A stretch of 64,000 nt of DNA from SIG607 sp045592625 (GCA_045592625.1 JAZNVC010000004.1:124001-188000); one strand, 5' to 3'; counted from the stretch's first letter, positions 17,710-27,175 are shown. Notes: a model not told the origin generated them from the letters alone. Translations and numbers: made by a program.

Positions 17710-18429
17710 ATGCCACTTTACTATCCTTACTATTATTACGGCTTTGATTTCAGCGACCCGCTATATGCGTTTTCAATGGTACTTTTAATTATTGCCATTA
17801 TTGTTACTGCAGTTGCTCAGGCAAAGGTAAAATCCACTTTTGCTAAGTTTAGCCAAACACCAACCGTTCTTACGGGGGCTCAGGCGGCAGAAAAACTACT
17901 TGCCACTCAGGGAATAACAAATGTAAAAATTGAACGGGTAAGCGGAAATCTTACAGACCATTTTGACCCACGCACAAACGTTATAAGGCTAAGCGAAGAG
18001 GTGTATGATAAAAACACCGTAGCCGCCGTTGGAGTAGCCTGTCACGAAGCCGGTCACGCTCTGCAGTATGCAACCGGATATTCCCCTATAAAGCTAAGAA
18101 ATGCTATTGTACCGGTAACCCGCATTGGTTCGGCTTTAGCTATGCCGCTTATCCTTTTAGGCTTTTTCTTTGCTCCTTTTTTAGCAAGTGTAGGGGTTGC
18201 ATTTTATGCTTTATCCACCTTTTTTCAGCTTATTACCTTGCCTGTTGAATTTAACGCTTCAGGAAGGGCTGTTTCCATAATAAGAGATTACAGCATTTTG
18301 TACGACGACTCACAAATCAGCGGTGCAAAAAAGGTGCTTAGTGCCGCTGCTATGACCTATCTTGGCTCCTTACTTGCTTCACTGGCTCAGCTTTTGCGTC
18401 TCATTTCAATAGTAAATAGAAGAAGATAA
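17710..18429 (+). CDS. Membrane zinc metallopeptidase, YugP family
   Basis: Neutral zinc metallopeptidase 2 family, of unknown physiological substrate. The 239 residues begin with a Tyr-rich head (PLYYPYYYYG) and a membrane segment (about 17-37). The zinc site HEAGHALQYATGY lies near residues 112-124 (HExxH). Two or three further hydrophobic segments follow (about 132-185 and 205-232). AAAGGGTG is the ribosome site, inside the end of the preceding gene. The arrangement matches YugP-like proteins. Confidence 0.88.
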   Translation: MPLYYPYYYYGFDFSDPLYAFSMVLLIIAIIVTAVAQAKVKSTFAKFSQTPTVLTGAQAAEKLLATQGITNVKIERVSGNLTDHFDPRTNVIRLSEEVYDKNTVAAVGVACHEAGHALQYATGYSPIKLRNAIVPVTRIGSALAMPLILLGFFFAPFLASVGVAFYALSTFFQLITLPVEFNASGRAVSIIRDYSILYDDSQISGAKKVLSAAAMTYLGSLLASLAQLLRLISIVNRRR

Positions 18430-18442
18430 AAAGAGGTTTTTT

Positions 18443-19558
18443 ATGGAATTTTTACATCGTACCTGGGCAGAAATCAGCGTTTCTGCTTTGATACATAATT
18501 TTAACACAATTAAAAACAGCTGTAAAAACAGTTCGGTTATGGCGGTTGTAAAGGCCAATGCCTATGGACACGGCACAGAAATATTTATCCCTGCATTACT
18601 GAAGGCAGGGGCAGATTACTTTGCAGTTTCCACCATTGAAGAAGCCGAAGATTTAAGAAGGCTCAACGTAAAATATCCTATACTTATTTTAGGCTATACT
18701 CCTCCCGAAGACGCTTTACGTTTGGCTGAAAACGACTTTATACAGACCGTTTACAATAAAGATTTTGCCGAAAAACTTTCCTTTTATGCCAAGCAATCAA
18801 ATGTCACCGTCAAAGCACATATAAAGCTTGATACAGGTATGGGCAGACTGGGTTTTGACTGCAGAAACGACAATCTTTTGGGAATAAAGGATGCTATCGA
18901 CTGTCTTAATCTTGAGGCTATTTCATATGAAGGAATTTTTACTCATTTTGCAAGTTCCGACACAAGTCAAGATTATACCGATGGACAATACAACCGCTTT
19001 ATTAAAGCCAGTGAAATTTTAAAAAGCAACTGTAAAAGCATAAAAACTGTTCATTGCTGTAATTCAGCAGGAATTTTAGTTCATAAAGATAAGCACTTAG
19101 ATATTTGCCGTCCGGGAATAATTCTTTACGGACTTACTCCCGATAGGGATATGATTTACAGCGAAAAACTTATCCCCGTTATGACGCTGAAAAGTGTTGT
19201 TTCTATGGTTAAAGAGGTAGAAAAGGACACCTTTATCGGTTACGGCAGAACCTTTAAAAGTCAGGGGAAAATGAAAATAGCTACCGTGTCGGTTGGCTAT
19301 GCCGACGGATACCCAAGAGCACTTTCAAATAAAGGTGAAGTAATTATAAACGGACAAAGGGCAAAGGTTGTGGGCAGAGTTTGTATGGACCAGATGACAG
19401 TTGACGTAACCCACATTGAAAATGTTGAGATAGGTGACGAAGTTACACTTTTCGGCAAAGACCTGCCGGTAGTAGATTTGGCCCATATTTGCGGTACCAT
19501 AAGTTACGAAATCGTTTGCGGAATAACCGAACGAGTACCAAGAATTAAAGTAGATTAA
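18443..19558 (+). CDS. alr: Alanine racemase
   Basis: PLP enzyme that interconverts L- and D-alanine for peptidoglycan. In 371 residues: the PLP lysine in VVKANAYGHG (Lys near 37), TVSVGYADGYPRA with the second catalytic Tyr (near 265), and VCMDQMTVDVT (near 310). AAGAGG precedes the ATG. Last gene of the ychF row, with a strong terminator shared with eno. Confidence 0.96.
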   Translation: MEFLHRTWAEISVSALIHNFNTIKNSCKNSSVMAVVKANAYGHGTEIFIPALLKAGADYFAVSTIEEAEDLRRLNVKYPILILGYTPPEDALRLAENDFIQTVYNKDFAEKLSFYAKQSNVTVKAHIKLDTGMGRLGFDCRNDNLLGIKDAIDCLNLEAISYEGIFTHFASSDTSQDYTDGQYNRFIKASEILKSNCKSIKTVHCCNSAGILVHKDKHLDICRPGIILYGLTPDRDMIYSEKLIPVMTLKSVVSMVKEVEKDTFIGYGRTFKSQGKMKIATVSVGYADGYPRALSNKGEVIINGQRAKVVGRVCMDQMTVDVTHIENVEIGDEVTLFGKDLPVVDLAHICGTISYEIVCGITERVPRIKVD

Positions 19559-19559
19559 T

Positions 19560-19597
19560 AAAAAGCGAACACATAACAAAATGTGTTCGCTTTTTTT
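19560..19597. terminator. Bidirectional terminator between alr and eno
   Basis: AAAAGCGAACACAT pairs with ATGTGTTCGCTTTT around an AACAAA loop; A-tract on one side and T-tract on the other serve both converging genes. Confidence 0.92.
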
Positions 19598-20828
19598 ACA
19601 GTTCTTTTTCTATTAAAAGCAGTCTGTTGTATTTTGAAACTCTGTCACTTCTGCAGGGGGCACCCGATTTTATAAATGGGGCGTTTACCGCTACGGAAAG
19701 GTCGGCAATAAAGGTGTCTTCACTTTCTCCCGAACGGTGAGAAACAATATTTTTGTAGCCGTATTTTTTAGCCATTTCCATAACGTCAAGGGTTTCGGAA
19801 AGGGTTCCTATCTGATTTAATTTTATCAGTATGGAATTAGCAATATTTTCTTTTATACCCATTTTAAGACGCTGTGTATTTGTTACAAAAAGGTCGTCGC
19901 CCACTAAATTTATTCTATGTGAAAGCCTTTGTGTAAGTTTTTTCCAGCCTTCTATATCGTCTTCTCCCATACCGTCTTCAATAGATATAATTGGATACTT
20001 TGCACACAAATTTTCGTAGTACTGGACAAGTTCGTCGCCTGTTTTTAAAACATTTCTTTTAGGAAGAAGATAATTCCCCTCATCTACCCATTCGCTTGAT
20101 GCTACGTCAAGGGCAATTCCTATTACATCAGTGTTGTAGCCTGCCTTGAAAATTGCATCTGTGATAAGGTCTAGAGCCTCATCATCGCTACTTAATGACG
20201 GAGCATAACCGCCCTCGTCACCGACCCCTGAAAGAAGACCTTTTTCCTTTAAAATTTTTCCGAGCACTGCATATATTTCGCACCCTGCCCTCATTTGTTC
20301 GCTAAAGGTTTTTATACCGTGGGGAACTATCATAAATTCCTGAATGTCCACGTTATTTGACGCATGTGCACCGCCGTTTAGAATATTCATCATAGGTACG
20401 GGGATTTTTATCGCATTTTCACCGCCAAGGTATTTATAAAGAGGTATTTTCAGTGATGTGGCGGCTGCCTTTGCAAAAGCCAGAGATACAGCAAGAATAG
20501 CATTTGCACCAAGGCTTGATTTGTTTTCGCTCCCGTCGAGTTTTATAAGAAAATTATCCACCTGTCTTTGTGAAAAAATATTCTCTTTTATAAGTGCGGG
20601 TGCAATAATTTCATTGATGTTTTTAACCGCTTTTGTAACTCCCTTACCGAAAAAGCGATTTTTCTCCTTATCTCTGAGTTCATGTGCCTCATAAACGCCT
20701 GTCGAAGCGCCCGAAGGCACTATAGAAAAACCCTTGGCACCCTTTTCGGTTAGCACAAAACAGGCAACGGTAGGATTACCTCTTGAATCTATTAATTCAT
20801 AAGCTCTGATTTCTTTTATTTTATCCAT
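19596..20828 (-). CDS. eno: Enolase (phosphopyruvate hydratase)
   Basis: Glycolytic enzyme converting 2-phosphoglycerate to phosphoenolpyruvate. From the ATG at 20828 (AAGGAG 8 nt upstream; the in-frame GTG at 20837 lies too close to it) the protein has 410 residues, somewhat shorter than the usual 425-435. Visible motifs: ELIDSRGNPTV (residues 8-18), GGAHASNNVDIQEFM, GDEGGYAPSL with the catalytic Glu, IEDGMGEDD with a Mg ligand, ILIKLNQIGTLSET with the catalytic Lys, and SHRSGESEDTFIADL. It stands apart from other glycolytic genes. The short length and GDEGGYAPSL spelling suggest a divergent enolase or second paralogue. Confidence 0.93.
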   Translation of the reverse strand: MDKIKEIRAYELIDSRGNPTVACFVLTEKGAKGFSIVPSGASTGVYEAHELRDKEKNRFFGKGVTKAVKNINEIIAPALIKENIFSQRQVDNFLIKLDGSENKSSLGANAILAVSLAFAKAAATSLKIPLYKYLGGENAIKIPVPMMNILNGGAHASNNVDIQEFMIVPHGIKTFSEQMRAGCEIYAVLGKILKEKGLLSGVGDEGGYAPSLSSDDEALDLITDAIFKAGYNTDVIGIALDVASSEWVDEGNYLLPKRNVLKTGDELVQYYENLCAKYPIISIEDGMGEDDIEGWKKLTQRLSHRINLVGDDLFVTNTQRLKMGIKENIANSILIKLNQIGTLSETLDVMEMAKKYGYKNIVSHRSGESEDTFIADLSVAVNAPFIKSGAPCRSDRVSKYNRLLLIEKEL

Positions 20829-20956
20829 AAAATGCACTCCTTTTGTCTTAGTTTTGACATAATAATATAAAACTATGCAAAAGTTAAAAAAGGACTTTTT
20901 TTTCTATTAGTATTATGTTATAATATATATGATTATATTTTGGAGTTGATTTTCTC

Positions 20957-21751
20957 TTGGAAAAAGAAATTAATATAAATGAAAATAACAATCAAGCCAA
21001 GGAAGAAATACAGGTTATCTGCGGAAGAAATGCAGTTTACGAAGCAATTCGTTCGGGCAGAGAAATTGACCGACTCTTAATAGCTCATTCGGTATCAGGC
21101 GGAAGTATTACCGCAATTATTGCTAAATGCAAACAATCGGGAATACTTATAAAAGAGGTTTCTCCTCAGAAACTTGATTTTCTTTGCGGCGGTGCAAACC
21201 ATCAGGGTGTTGCCGTACAGTTTGCTTCTCAAAGTTATGCCCAGGTTGAAGATATCCTTAAAAAAGCCGAAGAAAGCGGCAAACCGCCCTTTATAATCAT
21301 TTGTGACGAAATTGAAGACCCGCATAATTTAGGTGCTATTATCCGTACCGCTGAGTGTTGCGGTGCTCACGGAATTATTATTCCAAAAAGAAGAAGTGCA
21401 TCCCTTAACGTCACCGTTGCAAAATCGGCAAGCGGTGCTCTTGAATATATGCCTGTTGCAAGGGTTACGAATATTGCAAATGAAATTGAAAGGCTAAAAG
21501 AAAAAGGAATATGGGTATTTGGCGCCGATATGGACGGCAAGGATTACACCTATTTTGATTATAATATGCCCTGTGCCATTGTTATTGGAAATGAAGGCAA
21601 AGGAATCGGTCCTTTAGTTGCTAAAAAATGCGACGAAATGATAAGCCTTCCCATGTTTGGAAATATTAATTCCCTTAATGCCTCGGTTGCGGCAGGTGTA
21701 CTTATGTACGAAGTAGTCAGAAAACGAAATATTAAGTCGGGAGGTGCTTAA
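20957..21751 (+). CDS. rlmB: 23S rRNA 2'-O-ribose methyltransferase, TrmH/RlmB (SpoU) family
   Basis: SAM-dependent SPOUT methyltransferase; RlmB methylates G2251 of 23S rRNA. The 264 residues have an N-terminal substrate-binding domain (VICGRNAVYEAIRSGREIDR, about 19-38) and the SpoU core: motif I in IEDPHNLGAIIRTAE, motif II IVIGNEGKGI, motif III SLPMFGNINSLNASVA. The start is TTG at 20957 with GGAG 11 nt upstream. A TATAAT lies at 20919-20924 but its -35 is poor. The next gene starts at the very next base after its stop. Confidence 0.9.
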   Translation: MEKEININENNNQAKEEIQVICGRNAVYEAIRSGREIDRLLIAHSVSGGSITAIIAKCKQSGILIKEVSPQKLDFLCGGANHQGVAVQFASQSYAQVEDILKKAEESGKPPFIIICDEIEDPHNLGAIIRTAECCGAHGIIIPKRRSASLNVTVAKSASGALEYMPVARVTNIANEIERLKEKGIWVFGADMDGKDYTYFDYNMPCAIVIGNEGKGIGPLVAKKCDEMISLPMFGNINSLNASVAAGVLMYEVVRKRNIKSGGA

Positions 21752-24289
21752 ATGGGATTTTTCGGTAAGAACAAGGACTCAGGCGACGATTTTTTGATTT
21801 TTGAAGACGATTTATATAAAAGTGCAAAAAAGGCAGCCGAAAATCTTCCGAAGCCTCATTCGCTGACTAAAGATGAAATAATCGGAGAAGAAAGCAATGA
21901 AAACCTTTATCCCCAAGAATTAAACCCACTTGAAGCACTTAGACAAAAAATGCAAAAAAACAGCAATTCGTCCACAAAAGCCGAAATTATAGTTCCTTCC
22001 TTTAATATTGATGACAGTTTTTTAAATGATGAAACAATGGAAATTTCTTCTATTACCGATGAAGAAACATTCCAAAAAGATGAAGATATAGAAATTTTAA
22101 AGGAACAGCCCCAAACAGAAGAAACTGCTGAAGAAGAAATAAAGGAAGAAAGCATACTGCAAAACTGCTTACCCTTTATAATGGACGGCAATAACGGAGA
22201 ATTTTTGCCTGATGACAAACCAACCTACACCCTGGACAGCGTAGCTTCCATTTTGGGACTTGAAGAAGAACCAGAGGAAACAGCAGAACCGACAGAGGAA
22301 AAACACGAAAATGAGGAAGATGCAGAGCAAATACAGTCGACTCTGGTATTTTCTGCCATTAAGGAAGTATCGGGTGTTCCCGATATTTCGGATATTGATA
22401 ATTTATCAAAAACTGCTGCCACTCAGGCTATTTCCTTTACAGGTACAATGCCCGTAGTTATTCCCGATGAAATGATAAGTTCGACAAAAGAACTTAACGT
22501 TCCGAAAGAAATAACCGATGTTCCAAGAATGGCTATGCTTTCTATGAGCGAAGAAACGGTTGAGGAAGAATATAGTTCATTCACCCCCGAATTTGAATAT
22601 GAAGACAACCGTGACAAAAAGAAAATAAAAAACATTTTATCGAAAAAAAGACGCAAATGCTTTTTAAACTTTTTAGGTACCTTATTTGCCTTTTTGCTCA
22701 TAGGATTCTTTTCACTCCCCGTTTTTTCGGATATGAAACTGGACTTCAGCGTTACCCTTGCAGTTTTTTCTTCCATTTCATTTCTTATTGCTGTTATTCT
22801 TAACGCCGACCTGTTTGTTTCCTTAAAAACACTATTTAAAGGCAATACCGCCGGTGAGGCAGGTATAGCTCTTTCGGTTATATTCTCTTTTATATTAATT
22901 CTTCTGTCCTTTATCAAAGGACTTCACGGCGGTATATATTATTCGGCAACTCTGCTTACTACTTTATCTCTTGTTTTTCGCTCCTATTTTGCTTTCAGCA
23001 AAAGCCATTACATTTTCAAAAACTTTTTAAAGGTAAGCAGTAATGCAAAAAAATACGGCATTACACTTATTGACGATGCACCTACAACCTTTGCTATGAC
23101 AAGAAATTCCATTGACGGTGATGTGCTTATAGCCGCTCCCCGTCCCATAAAAAATGTTACTGACTTTATAAAAAACAGTACCTTTGACGTAGATTTCCTC
23201 GGCAGAGCAAAGCTTATCTTTTGTATCGGTCTTATCTTTGCATTTCTTTCGGGCGTGGCTTTCGGTTTTTACCGAAACGATTTTATGTCAGGCCTACTTA
23301 CAACCTGTGCATTTTCTTCGCTGTTTGCTCCCCTTACTACCCTCGCCTGTTCAGTAATGCCACTGAGCAGTGCGGCTTCACACATCAGCCGTTACGGTGC
23401 CGTGCTTACTTCACTTAGAAGTGCAAAACAAATAGAACAGGCCAATGCCTGTGTAATTGACTGTAACTCCCTTTTCCCAAAAGGAACCATAAAACTTAAA
23501 AATATGAAGGTTATAAATGAAAATAACCTTGAAGAAACCATTGCCTGTGCCTGTGCCATAACCGAAACGGTAAACAGTCCGTTAGCCCCCATCTTCAGAA
23601 ATATAATGGAAACCAACAAATCGGTTAAAGTTCCCATTGCAGACTCCATTAAATATGAAGACCGCTTGGGTATTGCAGGTTGGGTAGGCAACAAACGTAT
23701 TTATATCGGCAACCGTGCACTGATGCTTGCCCACGAAATAAAGGTTCCCGATGCCGAAAATGATAAAAGGCTTATGCGTGACGGTTATTTCCCAGTTTAC
23801 GTAGCGTTAGACACAAAAATTTGTGCTTTACTGGTTCTTAGATACGTTCCTAATCCGGTCATTGCAAAGGAACTTGACAGAATAAGTGCAATGGGACTTA
23901 CAATTCTTATAAACAACTGTGACCAGAATATAAGCGAAGAAATGATATGTGATTATTTCGACTTATATTCAGATTCAGTTAAAATAATGAGTTCCAGCGG
24001 TGTGCATATGTATAGAAACGCCGCCAACTATGAGGAAAATATGAATGCAGGTGCTATTGTTCAAAACAATGCAGCAAGTATGGCGGCAACCGTTTATGCT
24101 GCCAACCGTGTAAAAAGGTCAAATGAGCTGTTGCAGATTTGCCATATGCTGTCCATAGTACTTGGAGTTATTATTTTCTGCTATGTGATTTTTGGTAACC
24201 CCACCTACGTAAACCTTGTTTACGTAGCTCTTTATCAAATTATCTGCTTTATTATAAGCTCTATAGCATTTTTATTCACCAAACCGTAA
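21752..24289 (+). CDS. Degenerate P-type-ATPase-like membrane protein (pseudo-ATPase) with acidic N-tail
   Basis: 845 residues. Residues 1-290 are acidic, low in structure and not recognised. From about 300 on the layout follows a P1-type ATPase: membrane pairs about 303-352 and 371-413, a shortened actuator-like loop (430-485), a membrane pair about 487-535, then P- and N-domain-like sequence (560-790) and a last membrane pair (795-842). The segment SRYGAVLTSLRSAKQIEQAN (546-565), followed by ACVIDCNSLFPKG (566-578), lines up with the region around DKTGTLTEG of P-type ATPases, but the motif reads DCNSL. The TGES loop is not seen, and the TGDN position reads NCDQN. WVGNKRIYIGNRALM matches the N-domain. 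I infer a non-catalytic homologue. It abuts rlmB without a gap. Function unknown. Confidence 0.75.
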   Translation: MGFFGKNKDSGDDFLIFEDDLYKSAKKAAENLPKPHSLTKDEIIGEESNENLYPQELNPLEALRQKMQKNSNSSTKAEIIVPSFNIDDSFLNDETMEISSITDEETFQKDEDIEILKEQPQTEETAEEEIKEESILQNCLPFIMDGNNGEFLPDDKPTYTLDSVASILGLEEEPEETAEPTEEKHENEEDAEQIQSTLVFSAIKEVSGVPDISDIDNLSKTAATQAISFTGTMPVVIPDEMISSTKELNVPKEITDVPRMAMLSMSEETVEEEYSSFTPEFEYEDNRDKKKIKNILSKKRRKCFLNFLGTLFAFLLIGFFSLPVFSDMKLDFSVTLAVFSSISFLIAVILNADLFVSLKTLFKGNTAGEAGIALSVIFSFILILLSFIKGLHGGIYYSATLLTTLSLVFRSYFAFSKSHYIFKNFLKVSSNAKKYGITLIDDAPTTFAMTRNSIDGDVLIAAPRPIKNVTDFIKNSTFDVDFLGRAKLIFCIGLIFAFLSGVAFGFYRNDFMSGLLTTCAFSSLFAPLTTLACSVMPLSSAASHISRYGAVLTSLRSAKQIEQANACVIDCNSLFPKGTIKLKNMKVINENNLEETIACACAITETVNSPLAPIFRNIMETNKSVKVPIADSIKYEDRLGIAGWVGNKRIYIGNRALMLAHEIKVPDAENDKRLMRDGYFPVYVALDTKICALLVLRYVPNPVIAKELDRISAMGLTILINNCDQNISEEMICDYFDLYSDSVKIMSSSGVHMYRNAANYEENMNAGAIVQNNAASMAATVYAANRVKRSNELLQICHMLSIVLGVIIFCYVIFGNPTYVNLVYVALYQIICFIISSIAFLFTKP

Positions 24290-24315
24290 CAGCTTTTTTC
24301 ACAGGAGACGATAAT

Positions 24316-26244
24316 ATGAACAAAAAATTCTACATTACTACGGCTATTGCCTATACTTCCCGTAAGCCGCACATTGGAAACGCTTACGATATAGTTTTGG
24401 CTGATGCCATAGCAAGACACAAAAAATCTCAGGGCTATGACGTATTTCTTATGACAGGTTCCGATGAACACGGACAGAAAATCGAAGAATATGCAAAGGC
24501 AAAGGGAATTGAGCCTAAAGCATACGTTGATGAAATCTCTACTCAGATTAAAGCGGTATGGGACAGCCTTGACACCCAGTATGATAAATTTATCCGTACC
24601 ACCGATGCTGACCACGAAGCAACAGTTAAAAAGATTTTCAAAAAACTTTATGAGCAGGGCGATATTTATAAAGGCTCCTACGAAGGTAAATACTGTGTTC
24701 CCTGCGAGTCTTTTTTTACCGCTTCTCAGCTTAAAGACGGTAAATGCCCCGACTGCGGCAGAGAGGTTATTGACTCTAAAGAAGAAGCATATTTTCTTAA
24801 ACTGAGCAAATATGCCGACAGACTTGTAAAATATTACGACGAAAATCCCGATTTCTTTATGCCCTCCTCCCGCAAAGCAGAAATGGTAAACAACTTTATA
24901 AAGCCGGGACTTACCGACCTTTGCGTTTCCCGTTCTTCTTTTAAATGGGGAGTTCCCGTTGACTTTGACGATAAGCACGTTATTTACGTATGGATTGACG
25001 CTCTTTCTAACTATATTACCGGTATAGGTTATGATACCGAAAATCCAAGTCAGCAGTACAAAAAACTGTGGCCTGCAGACCTTCACGTTATCGGTAAGGA
25101 TATTGTACGTTTCCACACTATTTACTGGCCCATTATACTTATGGCTCTCGGCGAACCTTTGCCAAAACAGGTATTGGGTCATCCTTGGGTTTTGTTTGGT
25201 GAAGATAAAATGAGCAAATCCAAGGGCAACGTAATTTATGCTGATGAACTTTCACAGCGTTTTGGAAGCGACGCCGTAAGATATTACCTTTTAAGCGAAG
25301 TTCCCTTTGCTCAGGACGGTAACATTACCTACGAAGCATTTATTGCAAAGTTTAACACCGACCTTGCAAATACCCTTGGAAATCTTGTTAACAGAAGTAT
25401 TGCTATGACAAATAAGTACTTTGACGGCAAAGTGACAAACGGCGGCGAAAAAGAGGCTATAGACGACGAGTTGTTTTCCGTTACAAAGGAAACTATCGAA
25501 AAGTTTACTAAACAGTTTGATTCTTACCATACCGCAGATGCTTGTGAAACCGTAATGGAACTTGCCCGCCGTTTAAATAAGTACATTGATGAAACTATGC
25601 CTTGGGTACTTGCAAAAGACGAAACCAAAAAAGCCCGTCTTGAAGCAGTAATGTTTAATCTGCTTGAAAATATCAGATTATTATCTATTCTTTTAGAACC
25701 CATTATGCCAAAGTGTGCTAAAGAAATAAGAGAACAGCTTTGCACTTATAACAAAGATCTTAGTATAAATGCAGTAGAAAACTTTGCAGTTGGAACACCT
25801 ACTCCCCTTTTCTGCCGTCTTGATGCCGATAAGGTTATTGAAGAACTGATAAAAGAAATGGAAGAAAAAATGAAGGCTGCCAAGGCTGAAAACGATGCCG
25901 TTAATACCGTCTCTCTAGCTCAGATAGGCATTGAAGATTTTATGAAGGTGGAACTTAAAACCGCAAAAATTATTGAATGTGAGCCTGTTAAAAAGGCCAA
26001 AAAACTTTTAAAGCTTACCCTTGATGACGGAGGCATTACCAATAGAACAGTTGCAAGCGGTATAGCAAAATGGTATAAACCCGAAGACCTAATCGGCCAC
26101 ACCGTTATTCTTGTTTCCAACCTTAAACCCGCTGTTCTTTGCGGTGTTGAATCTCAGGGTATGATTCTTGCAGCCGACATAGATGAAGACAATGTTAAGG
26201 TTATTTTTGCCGATGATATTCCCAAAGGCAGCAAAATACGATGA
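24316..26244 (+). CDS. metG: Methionyl-tRNA synthetase
   Basis: Charges tRNA-Met. The 642-residue class I synthetase has the HIGH-like motif SRKPHIGNAYD (about 14-24), a zinc knuckle with two CxxC pairs (CVPC near 130 and CPDC near 148), and KMSKSKGNV (about 299-307). The anticodon domain follows, and the C-terminus carries an EMAP-like tRNA-binding domain (about 540-642), usual in Clostridia. ACAGGAGA precedes the ATG. Only 26 nt separate it from the preceding gene, so there is no room for a T-box leader. Confidence 0.97.
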   Translation: MNKKFYITTAIAYTSRKPHIGNAYDIVLADAIARHKKSQGYDVFLMTGSDEHGQKIEEYAKAKGIEPKAYVDEISTQIKAVWDSLDTQYDKFIRTTDADHEATVKKIFKKLYEQGDIYKGSYEGKYCVPCESFFTASQLKDGKCPDCGREVIDSKEEAYFLKLSKYADRLVKYYDENPDFFMPSSRKAEMVNNFIKPGLTDLCVSRSSFKWGVPVDFDDKHVIYVWIDALSNYITGIGYDTENPSQQYKKLWPADLHVIGKDIVRFHTIYWPIILMALGEPLPKQVLGHPWVLFGEDKMSKSKGNVIYADELSQRFGSDAVRYYLLSEVPFAQDGNITYEAFIAKFNTDLANTLGNLVNRSIAMTNKYFDGKVTNGGEKEAIDDELFSVTKETIEKFTKQFDSYHTADACETVMELARRLNKYIDETMPWVLAKDETKKARLEAVMFNLLENIRLLSILLEPIMPKCAKEIREQLCTYNKDLSINAVENFAVGTPTPLFCRLDADKVIEELIKEMEEKMKAAKAENDAVNTVSLAQIGIEDFMKVELKTAKIIECEPVKKAKKLLKLTLDDGGITNRTVASGIAKWYKPEDLIGHTVILVSNLKPAVLCGVESQGMILAADIDEDNVKVIFADDIPKGSKIR

Positions 26245-26993
26245 TTTTTGACACTCATTCTCATTATACCGACCGGCAGTTTGATGATATAGATTCCCTT
26301 CTTCCCCGTTTAAATCGGGAAGAACAGGTCAGTGAAATTATTACCTGCGGCACAGATATAAAGTCAAGTGTTGATTCTATAAATCTTTCAAAAAAATATC
26401 CCTTTGTTTATGCGGCTGTTGGCTTTCATCCCGAAGAGCTGACCAGCATAGACGTGGATATACCCGCCCTTAAAGCACTTATAAACGAAAGAGTTGTAGC
26501 TATAGGAGAAATAGGACTTGATTACTATTGGAATAAAGAAAACAAGGAAAAGCAAAAGGACGGCTTTATAAAACAAATTCTTTTGGCAAAAGAACTTTCA
26601 CTTCCCGTTATAGTCCACGACAGAGAAGCTCATGGCGATACTTTGGAAATACTAAAGGAATATAAACCGAAAGGTGTTTTACACTGTTTTTCGGGAAGTA
26701 CCGAAATGGCTAAGGAAATTTTAAAACTGGGAATGTATATCGGTGTAGGCGGTGTTGTTACATTTAAAAACGCAAAAAATTTGCCCGAAGTTATCGAAAA
26801 CACTCCCCTTGATAAAATTTTACTTGAAACCGATGCTCCCTATCTTGCACCCGTTCCCTTCCGTTCAAAACGTAACGATTCTTCACTTATTCCTTATATT
26901 GCCGAAAAAATCGGTGAAATAAAAGGTAAAAGCAAAGAAGAAATTTTAAAAATCACCAGAGAAAATGCTAAAAATCTCTTTTTCGAAAAATGA
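26241..26993 (+). CDS. tatD: TatD family metal-dependent hydrolase
   Basis: TatD-type deoxyribonuclease/hydrolase of the amidohydrolase fold. Of 250 residues, the metal ligands are visible in FDTHSHYTD (3-11), GEIGLDYYW (about 91-99), VIVHDREAHGDTL, LHCFSGS, and ETDAPYLAPVPFR (about 198-210). The ATG overlaps the metG stop (ATGA), the common metG-tatD pairing. Confidence 0.94.
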   Translation: MIFDTHSHYTDRQFDDIDSLLPRLNREEQVSEIITCGTDIKSSVDSINLSKKYPFVYAAVGFHPEELTSIDVDIPALKALINERVVAIGEIGLDYYWNKENKEKQKDGFIKQILLAKELSLPVIVHDREAHGDTLEILKEYKPKGVLHCFSGSTEMAKEILKLGMYIGVGGVVTFKNAKNLPEVIENTPLDKILLETDAPYLAPVPFRSKRNDSSLIPYIAEKIGEIKGKSKEEILKITRENAKNLFFEK

Positions 26994-26997
26994 ATAA

Positions 26998-27037
26998 CAC
27001 CCTGCTTTCTGTAAAAACTATTTATGAAAGCGGGGTG
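26998..27037 (+). promoter_or_regulatory. Hairpin holding the ribosome site of the N/Q/K peptide
   Basis: CACCCTGCTTTC (26998-27009) pairs with GAAAGCGGGGTG (27026-27037), 12 bp with one G-T pair, starting 5 nt after the tatD stop. The 3' arm holds GGGGTG, the ribosome site of the small gene at 27044. The following ATTTTC is a weak T-tract, so it could be a poor terminator or a translation-blocking hairpin. Confidence 0.6.
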
Positions 27038-27043
27038 ATTTTC

Positions 27044-27169
27044 ATGTCAGATAAGAACAAGCAGTACGAAAATAACCAAAATAAAAACGAGCAGAACAAA
27101 AACGAGCAGAACAAAAACAACCAAAACAAAAAGGAACAAAATAAAAACTACCAGAATAAAAATAACTAG
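27044..27169 (+). CDS. Small N/Q/K-rich repeat peptide (41 residues)
   Basis: A short ORF of 41 residues with ribosome site GGGGTG 7 nt before its ATG and its own terminator directly after the stop. Composition is almost only Asn, Gln, Lys and Glu, as imperfect repeats of NKNEQ/NKNNQ units (for example EQNKNEQNKN). No hydrophobic core, no Cys. Such hydrophilic, low-complexity peptides recall small acid-soluble spore proteins or spore coat additions, but I cannot assign it to a family. Position, signals and clean ending make it a real gene more likely than chance. Confidence 0.6.
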   Translation: MSDKNKQYENNQNKNEQNKNEQNKNNQNKKEQNKNYQNKNN

Positions 27170-27175
27170 CTATAT

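Noticed and set aside
24289..24316. T-box or other leader before metG
   Set aside because: Only 26 nt separate metG from the preceding gene, enough for a ribosome site but not for a leader.
24235..25182. 315-residue minus-strand frame
   Set aside because: It is the antisense shadow of metG, whose motifs are complete on the plus strand.
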